Source: Callipepla californica brunnescens (Eukaryota; Chordata; Aves; Galliformes; Odontophoridae). Taken from it: a stretch of 64,000 nucleotides of DNA. The notes beneath the pieces are model-generated. The model saw only the letters and a list, made by a program, of their open reading frames with translations. It did no database searches and was not told the DNA's origin. The stretch is from assembly GCA_023055505.1 (NCBI GenBank), contig JALIRH010000007.1:29803720-29867719 (forward strand), written 5' to 3'. A program made the position numbers and the translations under genes. Of this stretch, positions 12,841-22,840 are shown piece by piece; within the stretch, counting starts at the first letter, position 1; each line of letters begins with the position of its first letter.

Positions 12841-14470
12841 TAATTGCTTTAGAGGCATGGCTTCCAAGCAAAAGGATTCTGCTAATGGTCTTAGGAAAAA
12901 GTATATCTCATAAACTTAATCATGAACATAGAAGAAGGGGTGAACCTAATTTTTCACCTACTGTACTTAACTGGTGTTTTTATTTGCCACTGTGGGAGAG
13001 GCTTGAATTATTGAAGAGGTTGACAGGACAATCTCTGTGTCTAGCTATTTAAGCTGTTTTCAGCACTTCAGTGCATGAGCACCTCCCACATAATAAGGAA
13101 TAAAAATAATAGCTCACGTTTTTCCTCCTTTTCAAGATTTAAAAATAGGTAGCTAGTGTATTACAAAAAAAAAAAGGAGATGTGTATGTCTGAGTGGGTG
13201 CCACTAATGTGCGCAAAAGCTATTGCAAAGTCTCCTTCAGAAATCAATGAATTTTTACTTACTCCTTACGAAAGAAGAACTACAGGAAACCTGACAGCAC
13301 ATGTGAAGAAATACAAGGAATTACTGGTTGTGGAAAGAGAAGGATTCAAGCGCATTTTACCAGCAGCAAAATTAATTGAGATTTAGAGAGGGGTGAGAGT
13401 TCACTTGGTTTGTTTTAGCCAGTGTACATTCTAGTGCTTATCCTAGCAATAGAAGAAGGCAATAAAAATAAGGTTTCTCTACTAGACAGAAGAAGCTATC
13501 ATTAGAGAGAGAAGTGCACTGAATATGACCTTTAACTAAATAAATCAAAAATGGATTTAGCTCTGTCTCTCTGGCAAAGCATTACACTAACATTATGGTG
13601 CACTAAAAAAGATAAGTTTTAGTCATGGACATGCTGGTTGGCAATCAGCTTACATGGAAACAAGTGATGGACTTACCCTGTCGTATTTCTAGAGTTGCTT
13701 ATAGAGAGCTAAACTATGGTTCATATTCATAATTTTCTGCTCTGCTATTTTCTATTAATATTTAATAGTGTTAATAGCTTTTTTTGTCCAATATTATACA
13801 TTCAACTTGAGAGAAATCTCAATAGCAGAAAACCAATGATTCTGGTACATGAAATTAGCATGAAGGGAAAAAAGCGAGCCTTTGTCTTTTTCGTATCTCT
13901 TCATGTCTCCTCATACTTCTTTCAGGCACCTCACCAATTGCATGAATGTCACAATGACTGTGTTGCACATTGCATAATGTTCACTCTTGGACTGGAGGCT
14001 ATTCTTTGGGCCTTCAATCTGAGGTGGAAAGAAAGCCAAAAAATAAAACTTGAGAAAAAAACGATTATTGTCAAACTTCTCTCAATTAGCATTTTTTATC
14101 CTAAGTCTAAAGCTGATCCACATGTCCTTCTATTGAGTTCATGTGTTTTACACATACAAGTAAAATATCCTGACTGAACTGTAGGTTTGTGAGAGCTTGG
14201 AGAAATGAAAACTATACCTTGACAGGGAGAAAAACAACACAGAATCTGTAACAGACTCACAGAGAAAACCTTAACGTAGATAGAACCATGTACCTCTAAA
14301 GTGCTACAGCTTATCACTAGACTGGAACAAACCCAAAAACTTGAATCAGAAAGAGTGAGACTCTTCCTTAGGATTATTTTTGGATGGCAGATAAAGTAAA
14401 TGAATACCACTGTCACTATCCAATATAGAGACATGGTTCTTTGATTATGTGTACACCCGATAGCGAGATT
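12841..14470. other. Unique AT-rich noncoding sequence
   Basis: No repeat or RNA gene was recognised. It includes A12 at about 13165-13176 and a plus-strand open frame at 13716-14177 (153 codons). That frame is hydrophobic at its N-terminal end, has no recognised domain and is treated as probably fortuitous. Confidence 0.5.
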
Positions 14471-14752
14471 AAGACACAGCGGGTCAAATGACAGGACGAA
14501 CCGGGGAAGATTTAGATTAGATTTGAGGAAAATTTTTTTCTCTGAAAGAGTGATCAGGCACTGGAATGGCCTGCCTAGGGAGGTGATTGAGGCACCATCC
14601 CTAATGCTGTTCAAGAAGCGTTTAGATGAGGTGCTAAGGGATTTGATTTAGTAGCTTAGTGGGTAGGGATGATGGTAGGAGGATGGTTGAACTAGATGAT
14701 CTTGTAGGTCCTTTCCAACTAATGTATCTATGAATCTATTAATCTATGAAAT
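14471..14752 (+). mobile_element. CR1 LINE, 3'-terminal fragment
   Basis: About 280 bp of CR1 3' UTR. Landmarks are the 'GGTCAAATGACAGGACGA' block, the 'AGATTTAGATTAGATTTGAGG' type block, 'AGTGATCAGGCACTGGAATGG', the 'ATGCTGTTCAAGAAGCGTTT' block, 'GAACTAGATGATCTTGTAGG', and a tail of diverged octamers (TCTATGAA repeats) at 14726-14750. It belongs to a different CR1 subfamily from the 9.3-kb copy, judged by the body of the 3' UTR. A 172-codon minus-strand frame (14096-14614) runs from its antisense strand into unique DNA and is not a gene. Confidence 0.9.
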
Positions 14753-15619
14753 ATTCTCCCAACCAGTTTATTAAAAATACTAATTGCTTAGGGATATGGG
14801 GAAGGGAAGGTTAGCGATAGGAAAGGGATAAAAAGCAACAAGTCTTGATAGAAAGCGAGAAAGATATAATTACCACAGTGGATCCAGAGAGGTTTGCAGT
14901 AGGTCCGTTGATCTCAGGAACTCTCTGGTCACTGCAGGTGATGGGAGAAAGCCGGGAAGCTTCACAGCAAGCAGGCCTCAGGTGGTTCTTCCGAAGAGGT
15001 TTTCTCTGCAGGGAATCCTCTGTCAAAGGTTTTTTCTCTCTAGGAGTTCTCCATCAGAGATGTTTTCTTTGGGAGTTCTCTTTAAAGTCGTTGGTTTAGT
15101 GAAGGCCTTTTATCCCCATTTCTCAGTTTTTTTCTTTTCTCTCTGTTAGTGTGACATACCTGACCTAACAGATAAGCCAGCAGGGAGTGGTACCTTCATT
15201 GCCATGCACAATCATTATCATCTTTCACAGTGATCAGCTTCTCCAAGCCAAATCCCCCCAAAACTAAGCTTGTCCCTATTTCTGCTTATCTTTACAACTT
15301 TAAGCAGAGACACTGAAGCACCATGACACCGCCTAAATAATTTGCAGTTGTCAGTTAGAGTCTTATCCCCAGAAAGGCCTCACAAAGCAAGCTTTGAGAC
15401 AAAAAAAGAGAAAAAGAGTTTTTGTCTTTCACAACCACCTAAGGTTACTGTCAGCTCTCTGCTGACCCTGTACCTCTCTGTCCATGAAAAGCAGCTATAT
15501 CAGACCAATTCCTTCCACATCAGTATTCAATTTACATTACATACTCTTCAGCACAAAGAATTTGAAGACTCAATGACACTTCGTTATCTTAAGCCACCTC
15601 TTCAGTTTTAGGTTAGTTG
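14753..15619. other. Unassigned intermediate sequence between two CR1 copies
   Basis: This stretch is less AT-rich than its surroundings and is delimited by CR1 on both sides. At about 14980-15092 it contains roughly four degenerate copies of a ~30-bp unit with a GTTCTC/TTTTCTCT core. It could be part of an LTR or another retroelement insertion, but I cannot match it to a family. No coding function is supported. The 84- and 89-codon frames (14845-15099 and 15342-15611, +) have no recognisable domain. Confidence 0.5.
14980..15092. repeat. Degenerate ~30-bp tandem repeat, about 4 units
   Basis: Successive segments share a layout of 'rGTTCTC' or 'GAATCCTC', a variable purine-rich patch, then 'GTTTTCTCT' or 'GTTTTCTTT' and GG. 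The units are diverged and of unequal length (about 21-33 bp), so this is an old or imperfect array. The plus-strand frame through it shows a recurring pattern of R-G-F-L, K-G-F-F and R-C-F-L. Confidence 0.5.
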
Positions 15620-15940
15620 TTTGGTTTAAAATCATTCCCCCTTGACCTATCGCTATCAACCCATGTAAAAGTCATTCTCCCTCGTGTTGATACTCTCCCT
15701 TCAAGTACTGGAATGTGGTCCTCCTGGAGCCTTCTCCAAGGTAAACCAGCCTGGTTCCCTCAACCTTTCTTCATAGGAGAGGTGCTCTAGCCCTCTGATT
15801 GTCTTAGTGGCCCTCCTCTGGACTTGTTCCAAGAGCTCTTGATCTTTCTTGTGCTGGGGACCCCAGGCCTGGATGCAGTACTCCAGATGGGGCCTCACAA
15901 GAGCTGAGGAGAGGGGGACAATCACCTCCCTCTCCCTTTT

Positions 15941-16324
15941 TTAATGCAGCCCAGGATAGAGTTGGGCCTTCAGGCTGCAAGCGCACACTGCTGACTCATG
16001 TCCAGCTTTTTGTCCACCAGGATCCCCAAGTCCTTTTCCACAGGGCTGCTCTCCAGAAGTTCTTCTGTTCACATGGGCCCACTTCTCCAGCCTGTCCAGC
16101 TCCTTCTGGATGGCTTCCCTTCCCTCCAGTGTATCTACTGCACTGCTCAGTTTGGTGTCATCCACAAATTTGCTGACGGTGCACTCAATTCTATCATCTA
16201 CATTATTGATAACGATGTTGAAGAGCACTGGTACCAAGACCGACACTTGGGAAACACCACTTGTGACTCGCCTCCACCCAGACATAGAACCATTGATTGA
16301 AACCCTTTGGCTGTTACCAGACAA
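15941..16324 (-). pseudogene. CR1 ORF2 reverse transcriptase fragment (open)
   Basis: This open frame of 127 codons belongs to the CR1 copy at 15620-17775. It encodes the RT palm from the '[10 protein letters not shown]' block through the PVLFNI block to F-V-D-D-T-K at about 16157-16174, then 'LDRLEKWA'. The second Asp pair of the catalytic centre is kept. Upstream fingers and endonuclease are broken or missing, so it has no enzymatic role by itself. It stays open by chance, or because the copy is not very old. Confidence 0.85.
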
Positions 16325-16843
16325 CCAGTTCTTAATCCATCAAATAGTCCATCTTTCAAATCCATACCTCTCCTATTTAGAGAGAAGGATGTGACGAGGG
16401 ACTATGTCAAAGGCTTTGCAGAAGTCCAGGGAGATGATATACATCGCCCTTCCCCTGCCCACTGATGCTGTCACTCCATGATAGAAGGCCACCAGATTGG
16501 TTAGGCAAGATCTGCTCTTAGTGAAGCCATGCTGGCTGTCTCATATCACCTCTTCATCTCATATATGCCTTAACATGGTAACCGGGGGGATATGCCCCAT
16601 GACCTTCCCATGCACAGAGGTGGGACTCACCTGCCCTGTATTTCCCTGGGTCATACTTTCTCCCTTTCTTAAAAATGGAAATAATGTTTCCCTTTCTCCA
16701 GTCACTGGGGATTTCACTCTACAGCCATAATTTTTTAAATATGATGGAGAGTGGATCAGCAACCACATAATCCATCTCTCTCAGAACCCTGGGATGCATA
16801 TCATATAGCCCCATGGACATTTTCTCTCCTTCCCCCTTCATAC

Positions 16844-17340
16844 CTACTTTAAAGCTCCCTCAACGAGCCCTGCCAGCTGATGGACCAGGATCCCCATTTC
16901 CCTTGGAGACGGGTGAGTCCCAACCACAGCCATCAGGCCAGGTGCTGAGTAAACCAAGCTATGATCAAGGAATGCAAAGTTGTTGTAGCAGCTCCAGGCT
17001 TTCAGCCATTTATTCAAGGCCTGAATTTTCCTAGACTGCTCCATGTCCCTCACCATCCCAGAAGGGAGAGAGGAAAATATGACTTGCACGCCAACTCCCT
17101 CAACCAACTGCCCTAAACCCCGGAAATCTCTTTTGATAGCTCACAGGCTTCCCTGAGCAATTTAATCACTGTGTGCCTGAACTATTAGTATGGATAATAA
17201 TCAGACCTGGGAGTTTTTTGGTGATATCCCTGACTCAGGCCCCAGGGAGGCAGCACACTTCCCTTCAGGTTGGGTCAGGTCTGCATGTGGGACTCTGTTC
17301 CCCTGAGAAGGGAATCACCTACCACAATCACCTTTCTGTC
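16844..17340 (-). pseudogene. CR1 ORF1 SGNH-hydrolase-like domain, degenerate
   Basis: On the minus strand the region reads V-I-V-V-G-D-S-L-L-R-G-T-E-S (17331-17290), the nucleophile-serine block of the esterase domain found in many CR1 ORF1 proteins. Stops follow. The last 87 codons (17107-16844) then stay open and contain the C-terminal block. There the usual D-x-x-H catalytic pair is read as V-G-T-H (about 16924-16913), so the Asp is replaced and the His kept. With internal stops and the lost Asp this is a dead copy. Family knowledge: ORF1 is thought to help retrotransposition through nucleic acid or lipid interaction. Confidence 0.78.
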
Positions 17341-17531
17341 TTTCCTGGCAGAGGCAGTCTAAAGGCAGGGAGATGACCTCCTCGCACTATTCTCCTTCTT
17401 AGGTGGATCCTCCCTTGCCTCCCCCCTTACCTCCTCTTCAGTTTGCAGCACCCCAAAACTATTGTTTAGGGGGATCCGGGGAGGCAGGATAGGCAGGCAG
17501 GTTGTGTGCTCTTGACACTAAGATGAGATTC

Positions 17532-17586
17532 TTTTCCAACCTTCCTCATGTGTCAGATTTTTCCAACCTTCCTCATGTGTCAGATT
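17532..17586. repeat. 27-bp perfect tandem duplication inside CR1 ORF1
   Basis: Two head-to-tail copies of a 27-bp unit, starting at about 17534 and 17561, lie within the ORF1 remnant. The unit length is a multiple of three, so the duplication would have preserved frame. The two copies look identical apart from edge bases, suggesting a recent event compared with the surrounding element. Confidence 0.85.
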
Positions 17587-17775
17587 AGTTCAACTGTGAC
17601 AGAGTAGGGGGTCCACCACTTTTCTGAGGGTATTTCCCTGGCAACCTTTCCTCTGGCCCGACAGTGAGTCACTCCACCAATCTCCCTCTCACACTCCCTG
17701 ATGGTTCTTAATCTCTCCATCTCCTCCATCATCATCCTGTCTTTCCTGCTTACTACTTAGGAGTACGATGGGCAA

Positions 17776-19099
17776 GCTTCCCATAGTCATCTGCGTTTTT
17801 ATTCTCTTTCACGTTTTTTTTACTCCACCGTATCTCCTTATTCTGATAGATTTTTCTCTCTTTGCCTATTCCCTCAGTTACGGATGTTCTGTGCCAAAAG
17901 CTGGGCTCTATATAAGGGAAATAAATAAACAAATAAATAAAAACACATATCAAGTTATTTGATACAATCAACTTTTATAATGGTTATATATTAATGAGTA
18001 ACTGATTCGGTTTCCAGAACAGCTCCTTGGTGAGTACGTTGTAATGAGGTCATTTGAATTTTCAGTAAGGAGTTGGTTGCCTCTTTCCACAGGTGAGCTT
18101 TTGGTTCCTAGCTACTGACATAATATTTACCATTGATTTTATAAGCTGTCCCTTGTTGACAAACACTTTTGAGGTCTCAGCTTTGCAGTTTCTGAGCTGA
18201 AGTATCTCCATCCCTAAGGCTTCAATCTGTTTCTGATGAACAATACATTAGATTTGGGATCTAGAGTGTAGTAAACAAATGTTGAATTAATATCATAAAC
18301 CTACAGTTCTCAACACTTCAGAGGAAATATAATTGTAGAAACCCAAACTCACTTTTAAATCTGATCGATAATTAAGTAGTGGCTCAATTTAATGAAGAAT
18401 ATGATGTGCAACGGTTACATGGTTCTTCAAATAAGCAAATACAGAGCTCAGTGGATTGAGTCAGCTGTATCTTCCCTTGTGCACAGTAGAGAATATGTAC
18501 ACTTCTATAGCATGTTAGTTTTAATGAAGAAAAAGGAAAGTTTCATTAACATTTTATTAAACTACTAAAGTGTCTTCAGAAAAAAAAGGAACTTTCCCCT
18601 TGGTTATGGAATTTCAGTCAAATGAACAGTAATACGTTGATAAAACTGACTGCAAACAATTAAAATATATTATTTAAAATGTAGGACAGATGTCCACTTT
18701 AAATGTTACTCTGAGTTGAGAAAAAGGTAATATTTATGGAAAAAAAGTTATTCCTTAAAATTACTTCTTTACTTTCCATATTTTCCATATTTTCAGATTG
18801 GTTAAAAATCTACTATCAGCTGTCAATATCATCCCTCTAAGTCAGTTGCATCAGCCCTACTAGAGGTCTATTACACAGCTAAGAATAACTCTGAATAGTG
18901 CAGAGGCGCCTTGCTAACTTTCTTCTCCAACAAATTTCTCCAAACTAAGAAGGGTAATATGAACCGGATCCAGCAACATTATGGATTTTTTCAGGCAGAG
19001 GAGTTTCTCCTTGGTGATGTCTGTTTGATTTATTCCCTCTTTTTGCTATCTGAATGGTGGAAGAAAATCTGTGGATCTAAAAGGCTCTGGGAGATTCTT

Positions 19100-19104
<5 letters not shown>
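17776..19104. other. Unique AT-rich noncoding sequence
   Basis: No gene or repeat family was recognised beyond an (AAAT)n-type tract at 17919-17944 and a short duplication of TTTTCCATA near 18775-18795. Confidence 0.55.
17919..17944. repeat. (AAAT)n simple repeat
   Basis: Interrupted AAAT/AAAC units just outside the 5' edge of the long CR1. Confidence 0.85.
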
Positions 19105-19182
<78 letters not shown>

Positions 19183-19434
19183 CTTCCTTCCTTCCTTCCT
19201 TCCTTCCTTCCTTCCTTCCTTCCTTCCTTCCTTCCTTCCTTCCTTCCTTCCTTCCTTCCTTCCTTCCTTCCTTCCTTCCTTCCTTCCTTCCTTCCTTCCT
19301 TCCTTCCTTCCTTCCTTCCTTCCTTCCTTCCTTCCTTCCTTCCTTCCTTCCTTCCTTCCTTCCTTCCTTCCTTCCTTCCTTCCTTCCTTCCTTCCTTCCT
19401 TCCTTCCTTCCTTCCTTCCTTCCTTCCTTCCTTC
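19105..19434. repeat. Compound microsatellite (CTTT)n-(CCTT)n
   Basis: About 77 bp of nearly perfect CTTT units (19105-19181) change through CTCTT into about 250 bp of perfect CCTT units (19184-19434). The + strand is purely pyrimidine over about 330 bp. Open frames of 180 and 123 codons (+) and 139 codons (-) across it encode only Ser-Phe-Leu, Pro-Ser-Phe-Leu and Glu-Gly-Arg-Lys repeats and are not genes. Such a mirror-symmetric homopyrimidine tract can form triplex (H-DNA) and is expected to vary in length. Assembly length may be unreliable. Confidence 0.98.
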
Positions 19435-22400
19435 TTTTTTAAGAATCAAGTGAAATACTCTTGAACAGTTTAAATGAATTAATAATTAGTTGCCTGTGAA
19501 TTCTGTTATGTGGTTATTTCGTATTTAGTTTTCTTTCTAAAGACATAGTGCTAGGTCCATTACTGTTAGCATTCTAATATTTTCCAACAAAGTAATGTAC
19601 CATAAGATTTTTAAAAGACAGATAAACTTCGTGAACTATTCATTCAAAGCTGTGTGAATATCAATATGCTGTCTGTGATTACAATGGAAAACATGGTCAG
19701 TTTTTAACATTTATGGAGCTACCAAGTATAATTAGCAACAAAGTAAGTCTGTGCCTTCAGTTTAAGAGCAGTTGCAGATAGAACAGCATTTAAACATTAT
19801 CGCCTCTGACTCCTGCCAAATGGAAATGAGACAAAATGCAGAAACTGGCATACACTAAAAAAACAGCTTGATTGTTGGGCAGATGCTGTCAGAAACAAAT
19901 CTGTATCCAAGGACAAGAGCAAGAGGGAATTAATAACAGTAATTCATACCCTCATTCAAAATAGAAGTTCAGGCTGGACATAATTCACTGATGTACTGAG
20001 CATTTAGCTATAAAACCATCACAGAAAACCATTACGTTGATTTTGAAGGGCAACGTCAAGATCTGATTTTCCTGCATCATTACATCTGCTCACCGCAGTG
20101 GAGTCATAAGACAGTGCACAAGCGTCTGTTCTTTTGATTAAAATCAGCATCTTGTGAAAAGACCATTTTCTGTGTTTCAAAGTAGTTCTATGCATTTCTA
20201 ATTCTAGAAGCATTTGTTTATCACAGTAGATTAGTTTGAAAAATGTCAGGAAGCCTAGAAACTTTAGTAGTCATCTTCATATTGCAAACATGCCTATACC
20301 TTGTGAATATGCCTCATTAGTACATACTGGAGAGGGTACAGTTTATGATACTCATGAATTTCTAAGATATGAAGTGCCTAACAGTACCTAGTTTAGAACG
20401 TTTCTTTTTTGTACTAAGTACAGTCCTCAAAAAACATCCAGATTTCTAAACAGCCAATATTACTCAAGAATAAATATCTATTTTTGGAAGTGTCCTAAAT
20501 GCCAGAAGCTAAATTTGCAACAGAAACATAGCAAAGTGAAAATATATATTTGTTGGTGTTGGCTACCATTCAGACCATAGTGCTGCATGAGGTGCTGAAA
20601 GAGGCAATGACCTAAAGCCTTTCTTCAAAACTTTCTGTGCACTGAAAGTCAGCTATCAGACAGAACAGCTGAGGATTGCCAAGTCTGTGAAACTTGTGAA
20701 AGTTAAGGAGGGCTTTGAGGCAAAATTAAGCTATCAGCCATCATCTTCTTCATTAGGTCAGGCTGAAGAACATGGCTTCCCTCAGATGTGACTTTCTGTC
20801 CAGGTGTCTCTCATAATTTTCCAAAAACCTCTCATATGTGAGATAAGTAGAGCCACAGCCATTGACAGTGAAACATACTTGTGATCAGAAACAAGTCAAT
20901 GGACGTGTAAGCAGCTTGTTATGCTTGGTACTGATCAGTTAAGAGAGCAGATTTTTTTGCAATACACTGGTGCCTATGTGGAAGACAAACATGCCTTAAA
21001 TCTTTCTTTTGCACCTACGCTGATAAAATTTGAATTAATTTCACAGAACTTGAGAATACAAATGGTTAATGGTGTAAGCCTAAAATTTTAAACCCCCCAG
21101 GTCTCTTTTTTGGCCAATAAATGGTCATATCCAGAGGTCAATTCATCTCGCTCTAGGAGACAGATAGGACAAGATACTCTTTGAAGGTGCCTATTTCTCT
21201 TCAGTGACTGTGAAGTGACTGAGCTTCAGATGATGAACTTCTTATACACATCAAAAGCTAAGAACCGCCTGTAGGAGCATAAGTCTTCCTGAAGTGAGTG
21301 GGATGCGGATTCTATGGTGAAATCTAAATCCAAATCAAAATTGAAATCTGAGGGGAAAAAAGCCTACTGACATTACTGAGGCCAGGATTTCAGTTTAAGA
21401 GACCAACAAAATGTTTGCTGCAGAGACAAAGGTGCAGGTACAGCTCATGTAGGCATAACCTTTGTGTTACAATAGCAGTGTGCTTGCAGCAGCCTGGAAC
21501 TTACAGTGGGCTGTAAAATCCACCTGCAAGGCTGAAGTAAATATTAGATGTTAGTCTGCCCTAAACTTTGCATTGCTTTAGCAATGCCAGATAACTCAGA
21601 GAAAAAAAGATAGACAGCAGTGTCCTCCATACATGCTTGTAAGAGTAACAAACTTTCTAATTCCATGGAGATGAGAGATAATGTGTCTCTATCTTTATGA
21701 ACTTTGTATTATTTTCTTTATCAGATTATGTAATGTGCTACAAGACATTTAGATATATGGGAAGAGAACCATGCTTTTACCCCCAACTGTTCTGTAGGAA
21801 GAGATGAGAATCTGTGTGCATTGATTGACACCTACAGTTCCAAAGACTAGTATTTCTTCTGATAGTAGGTCACAAAGAATAGATCTTTAAAGCTATTTAA
21901 AATTGCCTGGAGCCCAGAGGCTTCTTTGATTTTTCAACCATTCTGAATCTGATGTGGGAGCTGAACTAATTGCTCTGATCGTCTGTGAAAGGTAGCACTC
22001 AGGTATCCATGTCAATGTTTCTGGATCATTAGTTGACAATGATGCATCTTGCCATACGGTATTACTAAAATTAGAAGCCTTTAACACCAACACAGTTTCT
22101 TTTCCTCTGGAGGACACTGAGATACTCACTCAATGGCTGACTGCTGGGAGTTTTGTATGACCTTTCTCTCTCTGATGGCAACTCGATCAGCAGTCTATGG
22201 TTGGTGTGTGCTTTTCTGCCTCGCTTATTTAGGGTCTTCATTAATAGTCCCATTTACTTGTGACTCTTTCAAGCTTCTTAGCTGTAAAATAAATTTCTTA
22301 CTAGGACACTGAGACCACAGTGTATCTAGAAAAATTCAGTTCCATAAAGACCCAGAACTATGTTTTCTTTGTAGGTACCCTGCACTCCAGACCTTACAAT

Positions 22401-22785
22401 TCTTCATTCAGAACATGGAGAAACTGTTCTAAGACAAAAATGATAATAGCTTGCCTGCTCAGCACTTGTCAAGTGGCACTGAGAAAGAAATTGGTGAAGT
22501 CTGCTGTGTACACAATCCCTGTGGCATGAAGTGATTCTTCTTGTAAGAATCCTGGCTGAAGCTTGATGATGTTCCAGGAGGATAGATAGGAAAACAAATT
22601 AAAAAGTTAATCTCTTGTCTGAATATTACAATCTATACAGTACTTACTGTACAGTACTGCAATCAGTACTGAAAGGAAGAGATGGACCTCATAATCTTTC
22701 AAAAAAACAAAAAATCAGACCAGAACTCTTCTTTCTTAAATCTAGATCTGTGAAAGCTTTTGAATGATTTTCTTTTCTCCCATGG

Positions 22786-22840
22786 AAAAACAAAAACAAA
22801 AAGAAAAGAAAACAAACAAACAAACAAACAAACAAGAAAA
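22786..22840. repeat. (AAAC)n / A-rich tract
   Basis: A-rich sequence with five or six clean AAAC units at 22810-22834. No LINE or SINE body was recognised on either side, so an A-tail origin is not supported. Confidence 0.85.

Larger units (their letters stand above)
15620..17775 (-). mobile_element. CR1 LINE with ORF1-RT fusion deletion
   Basis: This is the longest CR1 in the window, about 2.15 kb, read from right to left. It starts in ORF1, with a Glu/Arg-rich coiled-coil-like start near 17770-17650. The SGNH-hydrolase nucleophile block G-D-S-L-L-R-G-T-E-S lies at 17292-17321, and the ORF1 end near 16850. Almost immediately after this comes the RT N-terminal region (fingers, about 16800-16620), then the S-L-D-F-(C/S)-K-A-F block at about 16430-16400, an intact frame carrying F-V-D-D (16324-15941), and the thumb and 3' UTR beginning. 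The apurinic endonuclease domain of ORF2, normally 600-700 bp, is absent. The copy also lacks the terminal octamer tail on its left edge. Stops and frameshifts throughout mean it is inactive. Confidence 0.9.

Noticed and set aside
14096..14614. 172-codon minus-strand frame
   Set aside because: Its first part is the antisense of a CR1 3' UTR and the rest is unique DNA without any recognised domain.
18911..19453. 180-codon plus-strand frame and 139-codon minus-strand frame
   Set aside because: They are translations of the CTTT/CCTT microsatellite (Ser-Phe-Leu, Pro-Ser-Phe-Leu and Glu-Gly-Arg-Lys repeats) with short unique ends; there is no gene support.
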